From: Flavobacterium soyae
GTDB taxonomy: Bacteria > Bacteroidota > Bacteroidia > Flavobacteriales > Flavobacteriaceae
Direction of reading: 5' to 3'
Assembly: GCF_021245985.1 (NCBI RefSeq)
Contig: NZ_JAJQXA010000001.1
Coordinates: forward strand, 124,001-188,000
Length of the DNA: 64,000 bases
The notes under the pieces are model-generated. The model was not told the origin of the DNA. It searched no databases and saw only the letters and a list, made by a program, of their open reading frames with translations. How positions within the stretch are numbered: the stretch's first letter is position 1; every line of letters begins with the position of its first letter. A program made the position numbers and the translations under genes. This document shows positions 18,425-27,151 of this stretch, one piece after another.

Positions 18425-20212
18425 ATGAAAAGCAATTTACTTTCGAACATATACAATCCTGCCGATTTACGTCTTTTAAAAGAAGAACAGCTTACTGAGG
18501 TTGCTCAGGAACTGCGTCAGTTTATTATTGATGTTGTTTCTGTAAAAGAGGGCCATTTGGGTGCCAGTTTAGGCGTTGTAGAACTTACAATTGCTTTGCA
18601 TTATGTTTTTAATACGCCCGAAGATTTATTGGTTTGGGATGTGGGACATCAGGCTTACGGACATAAAATTTTGACCGAAAGAAGAGAAATTTTCCACACT
18701 AACAGACAAATTGGAGGTGTTTCAGGTTTTCCAAAAAGAACAGAAAGCATTTATGATACTTTTGGCGTTGGGCATTCTTCTACTTCTATTTCTGCAGCGC
18801 TCGGAATGGCAATTGCTTCTAAACTAAAAGGCGATTTAGATAAACAGCATATTGCAGTTATCGGCGACGCTTCTATCGCTAGCGGAATGGCTTTTGAAGG
18901 TTTAAACCATGCCGGAGTTACCGATGCTAATATTCTTGTAATTTTAAACGATAACGCCATTGGAATTGATCCGAGTGTTGGTGCTTTAAAAAAATATCTG
19001 ACTGCTGTTAAAAACGGAAAAAATCCGAAACAGAATAACATTATAAAATCGTTGAATTTTGATTATTCCGGTCCAATCGATGGACATGATTTTCCAACTT
19101 TAATCAAAGAATTAAACCGATTAAAAAAGATAAAAGGACCAAAGTTTCTTCATATTGTAACCACTAAAGGAAAAGGTTTACAGCAAGCAGAGGAAAATCA
19201 GGTAAGATATCATGCGCCCGGAAAATTTGATGCTTCGACTGGAGAAATTCATTTAAAATCAGAAGAAAATCTTCCGCCAAAATATCAGGATGTTTTTGGC
19301 TTAACAATTTTAGATCTAGCTAAAAAGAACGAAAAAATAATAGGAATCACACCTGCAATGCCTTCGGGAAGTTCTTTAAAATTTATGATGGATGAACTGC
19401 CGGAACGTGCTTTTGATGTGGGAATTGCAGAACAGCATGCCGTAACTCTTGCTGCCGGAATGGCAACTCAGGGAATGATCGTATACTGCAATATTTATTC
19501 AACTTTTTTACAGCGCGCTTACGATCAGGTTATTCATGACGTTGCGCTGCAAAATTTACCTGTTATTTTTTGTTTGGACAGAGCCGGTTTGGTTGGTGAA
19601 GATGGTGCAACGCATCATGGTGTTTTTGACATTGCTTATCTGCGTTCTATCCCTAACATGATTATATATGCGCCAATTAATGAAATTGCGCTTCAAAACA
19701 TTTTATATACGGCTCAATTAGGCTTAAATCACCCTATTGCCATTCGATATCCAAGAGGACGCGGAGTCTTACAAAACTGGGAAGTAGAAAATTTCGGACA
19801 TTACGAAAAAATTAATATCGGCGAAGGAAACTGCTTAAAAAACGGCACAAAAACAGCCGTTTTATCTACGGGAGCAATTGGAAATAATGTAATTGAGGCT
19901 TTAAATGAATGTGCTAATTCAGATGATCTTGCACATTACGACTTTCCATTCATTAAACCATTAGATATCAATATGTTAAACAATATATTTTCAACTTTCG
20001 AAAGTATAATTACCATTGAAGACGGAGTAAAAAAAGGCGGTTTTGGAAGTGCAGTTTTGGAGTTTGCCGCATTAAATAATTTCAAAAATAATGTCGAAGT
20101 TTTAGGTATTCCCGACCAGTTTATTGAGCATGGAAGCGTACTTCAGCAGCAACAATTGTGTAAAATTGACGTTAAAAGTTTGGTAAATCTTTTTTCAAAC
20201 GGCGTAAAATAA
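18425..20212 (+). CDS. dxs: 1-deoxy-D-xylulose-5-phosphate synthase
   Basis: A 595-residue thiamine-diphosphate enzyme that condenses pyruvate and glyceraldehyde 3-phosphate in the first step of the MEP isoprenoid pathway. Visible: VWDVGHQAYGHKILTERR near residue 80, the TPP/Mg motif GDASIASGMAFEGLNHAG (about 142-159) followed by NDNAIGIDPSVG, the pyrimidine-binding domain with GIAEQHAVTLAAGMA, and the C-terminal transketolase domain. A TAAATTTG box (18403-18410) lies 14 bases before the ATG. A DUF3078 gene follows after 35 bases, probably in the same transcript. Confidence 0.95.
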   Translation: MKSNLLSNIYNPADLRLLKEEQLTEVAQELRQFIIDVVSVKEGHLGASLGVVELTIALHYVFNTPEDLLVWDVGHQAYGHKILTERREIFHTNRQIGGVSGFPKRTESIYDTFGVGHSSTSISAALGMAIASKLKGDLDKQHIAVIGDASIASGMAFEGLNHAGVTDANILVILNDNAIGIDPSVGALKKYLTAVKNGKNPKQNNIIKSLNFDYSGPIDGHDFPTLIKELNRLKKIKGPKFLHIVTTKGKGLQQAEENQVRYHAPGKFDASTGEIHLKSEENLPPKYQDVFGLTILDLAKKNEKIIGITPAMPSGSSLKFMMDELPERAFDVGIAEQHAVTLAAGMATQGMIVYCNIYSTFLQRAYDQVIHDVALQNLPVIFCLDRAGLVGEDGATHHGVFDIAYLRSIPNMIIYAPINEIALQNILYTAQLGLNHPIAIRYPRGRGVLQNWEVENFGHYEKINIGEGNCLKNGTKTAVLSTGAIGNNVIEALNECANSDDLAHYDFPFIKPLDINMLNNIFSTFESIITIEDGVKKGGFGSAVLEFAALNNFKNNVEVLGIPDQFIEHGSVLQQQQLCKIDVKSLVNLFSNGVK

Positions 20213-20247
20213 TTATTTTGCAGCTCCAAAAAATAAAATTCAACCTA

Positions 20248-21249
20248 ATGAAATTATTGCGTTCTACTCTTTTACTTTTGTTGTTTTTATGTACTTCTAA
20301 GAATTTTGCTCAGCTTATACAAACAACTTTAGATCCAAATCAGATACCTAAACCTCCTTCAAATTGGACTAAAAAAAATCAGTTAGGTTTTGATATTTCA
20401 GAGATCGCATTTGTGAACTGGAGTCCGGGGGGAACAAGTTCTATTTCAGGTTTATTTAAGGGAGAATTTGGAAGAACTTTTGTAAAAGGAAATCATAAAT
20501 GGGTTAACGAACTTATTGTAAAATATGGTTTAAATAAACAAGATGGGACTGAACTGAGAAAAACAGATGATGCTGTTTTATTAAACTCAACATACGGATT
20601 TAGAAAAGATACGGTTTCAAACTGGTATTATTCTGCTAAATTTAACTTTAATACGCAATTTACAAACGGTTACAATTATCCAAACCGGGACATTGCAATC
20701 TCTAAACCTTTTGCTCCAGCTTATATATTCCTGGGAGCGGGGGCTGAGAATTCAAACAAAAAGAAAAACAGAACTTTTTACTTCTCTCCTATTACGTTAA
20801 AAACTACTTTGGTATTAGATCAATACTTGGCAAATCAAGGTTCTTTTGGTGTTAAAAAAGCAGTTTACATGACTGATCCTTTAGATCCTAATAACCAAAT
20901 TTTAGTTGAGGAAGGGCAAAAAGTAAAGGCGGAGTTTGGTATTCTTTTTACGGCATATATGAAAAGCGAAATCTTTAAAAATGTTTTTTATGAAAACAGA
21001 TTAAGCTTGTATACTGATTATTTAAACAGATTTGGAAATGTCGATGTCGATTATGATACTCGCCTGGATCTTGTAGTAAATGCTTATGTAAAAGCAAATA
21101 TTGGTGTTCATTTAGTATACGACGATGATATTAAAACTAAAAAAGATGTTGTCGATCCTACAACCGGAAATACTACTCAGGTTAACGACGGCCCAAGAGC
21201 TCAGTTACGTCAAGTTCTTGGTGTTGGTTTAGTTTATGCTTTTCAATAA
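20248..21249 (+). CDS. DUF3078 outer-membrane/secreted protein
   Basis: 333 residues from the ATG at 20248, which starts a clear signal peptide (MKLLRSTLLLLLFLCTSKNFA, cut before Gln). The remainder has alternating aromatic beta-strand patterns (WVNELIVKYGLNKQ, NWYYSAKFNFNTQF, YENRLSLYTDYLNRF) and a C-terminal aromatic residue in a VGLVYAFQ ending, which fits an outer-membrane barrel. It matches the DUF3078 family that follows dxs in Flavobacteria. An in-frame TTG at 20218 is weaker because it adds a non-signal prefix. Function unknown; it ends at the hairpin 21287-21327. Confidence 0.82.
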   Translation: MKLLRSTLLLLLFLCTSKNFAQLIQTTLDPNQIPKPPSNWTKKNQLGFDISEIAFVNWSPGGTSSISGLFKGEFGRTFVKGNHKWVNELIVKYGLNKQDGTELRKTDDAVLLNSTYGFRKDTVSNWYYSAKFNFNTQFTNGYNYPNRDIAISKPFAPAYIFLGAGAENSNKKKNRTFYFSPITLKTTLVLDQYLANQGSFGVKKAVYMTDPLDPNNQILVEEGQKVKAEFGILFTAYMKSEIFKNVFYENRLSLYTDYLNRFGNVDVDYDTRLDLVVNAYVKANIGVHLVYDDDIKTKKDVVDPTTGNTTQVNDGPRAQLRQVLGVGLVYAFQ

Positions 21250-21286
21250 AAAAATTCATACTATAAAAAAAGTGCCTGTAATGTTT

Positions 21287-21331
21287 AAACTGCCCCCAAA
21301 AAGTTAGACACTATTTGGGGGCAGTTTTATT
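21287..21331. terminator. Terminator hairpin with IS-end-like bases
   Basis: AAACTGCCCCCAAA (21287-21300) pairs perfectly with 21314-21327, loop about 13 bases, then a T-rich run. The left arm plus loop (CCCCCAAAAAGTTAGACA) resembles the ends of IS3-type elements; a terminator function fits its place after the DUF3078 gene. Confidence 0.7.
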
Positions 21332-21343
21332 TATTAATCTTAA

Positions 21344-21721
21344 TTAACTTTTTAAATTCGCCTTTTTTGCAATTGTGAAATACTCATTTTTATTAAACAT
21401 TACGCCTTGTTCAGGAAAAACTAAAAAATCTGCATGTGATTTCTTAAAAAATACTCGTAAAGCGTAAGACTCTTTTTCGGTTAAAACATCATACTTATAT
21501 TTTTTTAAATCCTTAAGACTTTTGATTATATCTTCTGTCTGGCATTCTACAAGATTTTTTTTATTGAAGTATTTTGATGAAATAAGTTCTCCCGATTTAT
21601 CATTTTTTTTAATTGAATACAATTCAACTTTTTGAATACTTTTCCAATCATACTTTCCTTGTGAATAAGAACTTTGAGAAAAAACAATCGTAATAATAAA
21701 CAAGTATAATAGATTTTTCAT
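21344..21721 (-). CDS. Small secreted hypothetical protein
   Basis: A 125-residue protein with a clear signal peptide (hydrophobic residues 4-16, likely cut at SYSQ). The mature part is mixed charged and aromatic with no motif I recognise. It is convergent with the DUF3078 gene and starts 21 bases downstream of the dgt stop, so it may be transcribed with dgt. Function unknown. Confidence 0.6.
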   Translation of the reverse strand: MKNLLYLFIITIVFSQSSYSQGKYDWKSIQKVELYSIKKNDKSGELISSKYFNKKNLVECQTEDIIKSLKDLKKYKYDVLTEKESYALRVFFKKSHADFLVFPEQGVMFNKNEYFTIAKKANLKS

Positions 21722-21742
21722 ATTTGAGTTCAGTAATTATAT

Positions 21743-23089
21743 TTAATTCTTTTTTCTTCCCTGAATCATTTCATATAATTCCAATGCGTTTCCATCTGTT
21801 AAAAGAGAAACGTAATGGCAAATATGAAGCAGACGCTCATATAAGTTCCCTTTGTCTAAATGATGTTTTTCCGGCAGCATTTTCAGGATTAGCTTATCAT
21901 AATTTGATGCTGTTCCTTCATATTTGTTATTGAATGCTGTAATGAACTTATCAAGCAGGGTTTGAATGATTTGATAACCAACAATTTCTTTCTCGATAAC
22001 TTCGCGGCTCTGATAAATTTTTTCAACACTTAACTTGATGATGTCATTCATCTGTGCTTTGTATTTACTTTTGTCTGTTAAGGCAAAAGGGAAATTTCCA
22101 GCCAGAATTGCTTCTTCATTTTCTACAAAAACATCTACAGCGTCATTAATTAAAGCATTAATTGCCAAGGCACGTAAATAACTTATTCGGTCTTCTTTGG
22201 TTTCTAACAATTTATATTTGGCAACCCCAATATTATCTTTTACCAATTTAATAAGATATTCTAAAGCATAATCCTCAGAAACTAAACCAAGATTTATCCC
22301 GTCTTCAAAATCGATAATGGTGTAGCAAATATCATCTGCCGCTTCAACTAAATACGCCAAAGGATGTCTTTCAAAACCAATATCTCCATCCTCTTTATTG
22401 GCAATTAATCCCATATCGTCAGCCACTTCCTCAAAAAAAGCTTTATCTGACTGGAAGAAACCGTATTTTTTATCAGCAATATTACTCGTTGGTTTTTTCG
22501 GAAGACTTTCTTTCGGATATTTCATAAAAGCACCTAATGTTGCGTATGAAATTCTAAGTCCGCCTTCAATTCCCGGACGGCTTGCGGTTAATACCGAAAA
22601 TCCATTGGCATTTCCTTCAAAATCAATTAAATCCTGCCATTGTTTAGCGGTTAATTTATCTTTGAATTTTAATCCTTTTCCGGTAGAAAAGTATTCCCCA
22701 ATTGCTTTTTCTCCCGAATGTCCAAAAGGTGGATTCCCAATATCATGCGCTAATGAAGCTGCGGCTACAATTGCTCCAAAATCATTCATATGATAACCGT
22801 GAATTTCTTTTAAATAAGGATATTTTTCGATGATTTTTTTACCTACCAAACGCCCCAAAGATCTTCCCACAACAGAAACTTCTAAACTGTGTGTTAATCT
22901 TGTATGCACGAAATCTGTTTTAGAAAGCGGAATTACCTGGGTTTTATCCTGCAGGGAACGAAACGCCGCCGAAAAAATAATTCGGTCATAATCGACTTCA
23001 AAACCTAATCGTGTATCATCTTGTTCTACACGTAATCTTTTGCTTGTATCGCCCTGACGTTTTAATGATAAAAGTTGTTCCCAGTTCAT
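21743..23089 (-). CDS. dgt: Deoxyguanosinetriphosphate triphosphohydrolase (HD domain)
   Basis: A 448-residue HD-domain phosphohydrolase that splits dGTP (or other dNTPs) into nucleoside and tripolyphosphate. Motifs: FRSLQDKTQVIPL near residue 41, RLTHSLEVSVVGR (metal His), SLAHDIGNPPFGHSGE (the HD pair), and the conserved LVEAADDICYTIIDFEDG later in the chain. Length fits the Dgt group of about 440-500 residues. It faces convergent to dxs/DUF3078; Flavobacterium genomes often keep dgt near dxs. Confidence 0.92.
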   Translation of the reverse strand: MNWEQLLSLKRQGDTSKRLRVEQDDTRLGFEVDYDRIIFSAAFRSLQDKTQVIPLSKTDFVHTRLTHSLEVSVVGRSLGRLVGKKIIEKYPYLKEIHGYHMNDFGAIVAAASLAHDIGNPPFGHSGEKAIGEYFSTGKGLKFKDKLTAKQWQDLIDFEGNANGFSVLTASRPGIEGGLRISYATLGAFMKYPKESLPKKPTSNIADKKYGFFQSDKAFFEEVADDMGLIANKEDGDIGFERHPLAYLVEAADDICYTIIDFEDGINLGLVSEDYALEYLIKLVKDNIGVAKYKLLETKEDRISYLRALAINALINDAVDVFVENEEAILAGNFPFALTDKSKYKAQMNDIIKLSVEKIYQSREVIEKEIVGYQIIQTLLDKFITAFNNKYEGTASNYDKLILKMLPEKHHLDKGNLYERLLHICHYVSLLTDGNALELYEMIQGRKKN

Positions 23090-23094
23090 TTGAT

Positions 23095-23150
23095 TTTAGA
23101 TTGCAGATTAACGATTTTAGATTTTTGATCTAAATTTGGTGATTTAAGAT
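23095..23150. repeat. TTTTAGATT word repeats
   Basis: Variants of TTTTAGATT/CAGATT follow each other here, upstream of dgt. The same words recur at 52634-52680, 53404-53440 and 55187-55230. Confidence 0.5.
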
Positions 23151-23190
23151 TTCAAAAATACATTTTATTTTAGGATAATTAAATGTTTTG

Positions 23191-23268
23191 TTTGCCGCGA
23201 ATTTCACGAATTTTCACGAATTAATTTATACACAATGATTTATGAAAATTCGTGAAATTCGCGGCAAA
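23191..23268. repeat. Perfect 26-bp inverted repeat between dgt and lrp
   Basis: Arms 23191-23216 and 23243-23268 are exact reverse complements (core GCCGCGAATTTCACGAATTTT) with a 26-base loop. It lies in the 240-base gap between dgt (divergent side) and the Lrp gene end. Such long hairpins are a recurring intergenic element here. Confidence 0.9.
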
Positions 23269-23329
23269 AAACCTAACCGTCAATCCTAAAAAAATCATTA
23301 TAATCTTTTTAATCTGTGGCAGAATAATA

Positions 23330-23791
23330 TTAGAATTCTAATGCGGTGCTGTGTTTTATTTCTCCCATCACAAAAATACTGTTCGTATTTCCGATGTTTT
23401 CAATGGTTGATAATTTATTCATTACAAAATCCTGATAACTAGCCATATCCTGTACCAAGATTTTTAGCATAAAATCATAATCGCCGGCAATATTATAGCA
23501 TTCTATAATTTCGGGAAGCGCTACAATATCTTTTACAAAATTACTTCCCACATTTTTGGCGTGTTCTTTTAAACGAACGTTGCAAAAAACCGTCATGCCG
23601 CGGTTCATTTTTTTTCTGTCAAGCAATGCTACATACTTTGTTATAAATCCGTCCCTTTCTAACCTTTTTATACGCTCATAAACTGGAGTTACAGTAAGAA
23701 ATAATTTACTGGCAAGGTCTTTTGTGTTAATATTTGAGTTTTCCTGAAGGTGTTTCAGGATCAGTAAATCGGTTTTATCGAGGTTTTCCAT
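23330..23791 (-). CDS. Lrp/AsnC-family transcriptional regulator
   Basis: 153 residues from the ATG at 23791 (a longer frame from 23890 lacks support because it adds a non-Lrp prefix). The N-terminal winged helix (LDKTDLLILKHLQENSNINTKDLASKLFLT, about 3-32) is followed by VYERIKRLERDGFI and the RAM/effector domain (about 65-150) with NIAGDYDFMLKILV. Lrp proteins sense amino acids. It is divergent from metE, and paired ACTGAAATAAA motifs between them suggest it controls metE and itself, perhaps in response to methionine or leucine; the ligand is unknown. Confidence 0.9.
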   Translation of the reverse strand: MENLDKTDLLILKHLQENSNINTKDLASKLFLTVTPVYERIKRLERDGFITKYVALLDRKKMNRGMTVFCNVRLKEHAKNVGSNFVKDIVALPEIIECYNIAGDYDFMLKILVQDMASYQDFVMNKLSTIENIGNTNSIFVMGEIKHSTALEF

Positions 23792-23873
23792 AGTTTTTTT
23801 TACGGCTAAAGGTTCGTTTAAAAGATATTTACAGTAATTAAATCTTTTAAATTTTAATTTTAAAACACATTTT

Positions 23874-23947
23874 ACTGAAATAAACCCCAAATATAAGTTA
23901 TAAAATCTAATACAATAAATTTGTTCAGTAAAAAATACTGAAATAAA
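23874..23947 (+). promoter_or_regulatory. metE promoter with putative Lrp operator
   Basis: TAAATTTG at 23916-23923 is a full -7 box. Directly after it, TTCAGTA (23924-23930) and TACTGAA (23936-23942) form a 7-bp palindrome with a 5-base spacer, covering the expected transcription start. The 11-base word ACTGAAATAAA occurs twice, at 23874-23884 and 23937-23947. The divergent Lrp gene makes this a likely operator. No -33 TTG at the usual distance. Confidence 0.5.
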
Positions 23948-23948
23948 A

Positions 23949-26270
23949 ATGAAAACAAATAATTTAGGTTATCCCAGAATTGGAAGCAACAGAGAATTAA
24001 AAAAATCCAGTGAATTGTATTGGTCAGGAAAAATTTCGGCAGATGAACTTATCGATGCCGGAAAAGAAATTCGTATCAAAAACTGGCATTTACAATCACA
24101 AGCCGGAGTAGATTTGATTCCGTCAAATGATTTTTCTTTTTATGATCAGGTCTTGGATTTGACTTTGACTGTTGGTGCAATTCCGCAGCGTTATCATGAA
24201 CTGGCAAAAACAAATTCATCTCTTGATTTGTATTTTGCGATGGCAAGAGGCGCACAAAAAGATGGTCAGGATGTTGTAGCGATGGAAATGACAAAATGGT
24301 TTGACACCAACTATCATTACATTGTTCCTGAATTTACAAAGAACCAAAAATTTGAATTGTTTTCAGAAAAAGTAATCGATGAGTTTAAAGAAGCAAATGC
24401 TTTAGGAATTGCGACAAAACCGGTTTTAATTGGACCAATTTCGTATTTACTTTTAGGAAAAGAAAAGGAAGAAGGTTTTAACCGAATTGATCTTATTGAC
24501 GCTTTATTGCCAGTTTACTTCGAAATCTTCGAAAAATTACAAGCAGAAAATGCAGCATATATTCAGCTTGATGAACCTTTCTTAGCTTTAAATTTAACTG
24601 ATAAAGAAAGAAATACATTTACGCAGGTTTATAATGAAATCAATATTCGTTTCCCTAAACTTAAAATTATTTTAGCCAATTATTTTGACTGTTTTGGCGA
24701 AAATCTGGCTACAGCTTTGGCTTTGCCTGTTGATACGCTGCATTTAGATTTAGTTCGCTGTCCGCTTCAATTAAATGATATTTTAGAATCCGGAAAATTA
24801 GCTTCAAACGTGAACCTTTCTTTAGGAGTTGTTGACGGGAGAAATATCTGGAAAAATGATTTCAAAAAATCTTTAGAATTAATCAAAAAAGCAACTGATG
24901 CTTTAGGTAAAGACAGAATTTTAGTTGGGCCTTCTTGCTCATTAATCCACAGTCCGTGCGATTTAGATTTAGAAACAAACGATCAGACTCTTAAACCTGA
25001 AATTAAACAATGGCTTGCTTTTGCGAAACAGAAAATCAACGAAATTGTACTTTTAAAACAATTTGCTTCTGGCGAAGTTGATGTTAAAAATTCGGTTGAT
25101 TATGAAAGAAATGTAATCGCAAATGACAATCGTAAAACTTCAAAATTAATTCATAATAATGAAGTTAAAGCGCGTGTTGCCGGAATAACCACTTCTTATG
25201 ACAAACGTAAAAGCACTTTTGCAACAAGAAGAAAAAGTCAGATTGAAGCGTTGAATCTTCCGTTATTCCCAACAACAACAATTGGATCTTTCCCTCAAAC
25301 GGCCGAAGTGAGAAGCTGGAGAGCGAAATTTAAAAAAGGGGAATTAACTACGGAGCAATACAATGATTTAATCGAAAAAGAAACTGAAGCTACGATTCGT
25401 TTTCAGGAAGAAACCGGAATTGATGTTCTGGTTCACGGAGAATTTGAACGTAACGATATGGTGGAATATTTCGGAGAACAATTGGCCGGATTTACTTTTA
25501 CAAAAAATGGCTGGGTTCAAAGTTACGGAAGCCGATGTGTGAAACCTCCGGTTATTTATGGTGACGTTTCGAGACCAAACCCAATGACGGTAAAATGGTC
25601 GAAATATGCACAATCTTTGACTCCAAAATGGGTAAAAGGAATGCTTACTGGTCCGGTAACTATTTTGCAATGGTCATTTGTACGTAACGATCAGCCTCGT
25701 TCTGAAACTTGTACGCAAATCGCTCTGGCTATTCGTGATGAAGTTGTTGATCTTGAAAAAGCGGGAATCAAAATTATTCAAATTGATGAGCCTGCAATTC
25801 GAGAAGGTTTGCCATTACGAAAAGAAGAATGGGCAAATTATCTAGACTGGGCGGTAAAAGCTTTTAGAATTTCTGCCAGCGGTGTAAACGATGATACGCA
25901 AATTCACACTCACATGTGTTATAGCGAATTCAACGATATTATTCAAAACATTGCCGACATGGATGCGGATGTTATTACAATTGAGTGTTCTCGTTCGCAA
26001 ATGGAGCTTTTAGATGCTTTTGCTAATTTTAAATATCCAAATGAAATTGGGCCTGGAGTTTATGATATTCACTCGCCGCGTGTACCGTCGAGTGCTGAAA
26101 TGGTTCGTTTATTAGAAAAAGCTTCAGCTGTAATTCCTGTTGACCAGCTTTGGGTAAATCCTGATTGTGGTTTAAAAACCCGTCACTGGGATGAAACTAA
26201 AAAAGCATTAATCGAAATGGTTACTGCAGCTCAGGAAATGCGCGCAGCTGTTGAAAGTCCTGTAAATTAA
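23949..26270 (+). CDS. metE: Cobalamin-independent methionine synthase
   Basis: A 773-residue enzyme transferring a methyl group from methyltetrahydrofolate polyglutamate to homocysteine without B12. N-terminal half: LGYPRIGSNRELKKSSELYWSG. C-terminal catalytic half: zinc ligands in THMCYSEF (His and Cys), ITIECSRS (Glu) and NPDCGLKTR (Cys), and MLTGPVTILQWSF. It is complete and full length. The window also encodes the B12-dependent enzyme in two parts, so the cell can use either route; MetE has no SAM riboswitch here and is instead divergent from an Lrp regulator. Confidence 0.96.
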   Translation: MKTNNLGYPRIGSNRELKKSSELYWSGKISADELIDAGKEIRIKNWHLQSQAGVDLIPSNDFSFYDQVLDLTLTVGAIPQRYHELAKTNSSLDLYFAMARGAQKDGQDVVAMEMTKWFDTNYHYIVPEFTKNQKFELFSEKVIDEFKEANALGIATKPVLIGPISYLLLGKEKEEGFNRIDLIDALLPVYFEIFEKLQAENAAYIQLDEPFLALNLTDKERNTFTQVYNEINIRFPKLKIILANYFDCFGENLATALALPVDTLHLDLVRCPLQLNDILESGKLASNVNLSLGVVDGRNIWKNDFKKSLELIKKATDALGKDRILVGPSCSLIHSPCDLDLETNDQTLKPEIKQWLAFAKQKINEIVLLKQFASGEVDVKNSVDYERNVIANDNRKTSKLIHNNEVKARVAGITTSYDKRKSTFATRRKSQIEALNLPLFPTTTIGSFPQTAEVRSWRAKFKKGELTTEQYNDLIEKETEATIRFQEETGIDVLVHGEFERNDMVEYFGEQLAGFTFTKNGWVQSYGSRCVKPPVIYGDVSRPNPMTVKWSKYAQSLTPKWVKGMLTGPVTILQWSFVRNDQPRSETCTQIALAIRDEVVDLEKAGIKIIQIDEPAIREGLPLRKEEWANYLDWAVKAFRISASGVNDDTQIHTHMCYSEFNDIIQNIADMDADVITIECSRSQMELLDAFANFKYPNEIGPGVYDIHSPRVPSSAEMVRLLEKASAVIPVDQLWVNPDCGLKTRHWDETKKALIEMVTAAQEMRAAVESPVN

Positions 26271-26375
26271 TAGTTCTTTTAGATATATTTTTGTTTTTTA
26301 GTGTCAGCTTAGTGGAGTCGAGAATTAGTTATGATTTAGTTTCGACTTCACTTTTGCCGGCATTGTTTTTTTATA

Positions 26376-26404
26376 AAAAAAGCACCCCAATCGGAGTGCT
26401 TTCT
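26376..26404 (-). terminator. Terminator of the barrel protein gene
   Basis: On the minus strand AAGCACTCC and GGGGTGCTT flank a short GATT loop (one G-T pair), followed by a T-run. It lies 24 bases after the stop of the gene at 26428; metE, on the other strand, ends about 100 bases away. Confidence 0.75.
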
Positions 26405-26427
26405 GAAATTGAATATATAATTTAAGA

Positions 26428-27006
26428 TTAGAAGTTTTTAGAAATTCCAATGTTAAATGTTTGTCCAAAGTTGAAATAGAAATTATTAACATCTGGACCA
26501 TTGTTATCATAACTTAATGTATCATATCCTAAACCACCAATGCTGAAGTTTAAACCAAATCCTTTTTGCATATTAATGAAAAGAGCCGGAGTAACACCAA
26601 CATACATTCCGTCTGCTTTATATTTTGTGTAGTTTGGTCCAACATAATCTTTTTCTGTTCTGTTTTGGATACCAGCTCCTAAATCAGCAAATACAGAAAA
26701 AGTTTGGTTTAATGGCACTGAATAACGTACAAATGCTCCAAGTTTGAAATCATTTGTTTTGTATTCGTTTACTCCCTGATCATTTTTTGAAGAAGCTACA
26801 GTAAATTCACCTCCAACAGTCCAGTTATCGTGAAATTGGTAACCAACTTTAGGAGAAAAACTGAATTGATTGCTTTTTGTTTCAGAATTTGTATAATCAA
26901 CCGTTTCAGAAGAATATCCGATGTTTCCACCTACTAAGATTGTTCCTTTTTGAGCGTTTGCAAAACTGCAGACAGCTAATGCAGCCATCACTAGAATTTT
27001 TTTCAT
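26428..27006 (-). CDS. Outer-membrane beta-barrel protein
   Basis: 192 residues with a signal peptide (MKKILVMAALAVCSFANAQ) and repeated glycine/aromatic beta strands: GGNIGYSSET, FSFSPKVGYQF, WTVGGEFTV, FKLGAFVRYSV, VFADLGAGIQ, ending FNIGISKNF. This is the OmpA-transmembrane-like/PF13568 type of small barrel common in Bacteroidota. The C-terminal Phe fits insertion by the BAM machinery. Monocistronic, facing away from gldA. Role unknown. Confidence 0.85.
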   Translation of the reverse strand: MKKILVMAALAVCSFANAQKGTILVGGNIGYSSETVDYTNSETKSNQFSFSPKVGYQFHDNWTVGGEFTVASSKNDQGVNEYKTNDFKLGAFVRYSVPLNQTFSVFADLGAGIQNRTEKDYVGPNYTKYKADGMYVGVTPALFINMQKGFGLNFSIGGLGYDTLSYDNNGPDVNNFYFNFGQTFNIGISKNF

Positions 27007-27127
27007 AATTTGGATTTTATTTAATTTAGCATTCCTTTAACAATAACAATGCCGTGAATCCTGGGCTTTTTATTTTTTTTATAATTACTTTAAAAAATAA
27101 ATTTTAGCAATCGAGACTATTTCTGTT

Positions 27128-27135
27128 TACTTTTG
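27128..27135 (+). promoter_or_regulatory. -7 box for gldA
   Basis: TACTTTTG matches TAnnTTTG and lies 16 bases before the gldA ATG. The -33 box is unclear. Confidence 0.5.
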
Positions 27136-27151
27136 TAGCAAATAAAAAGTC

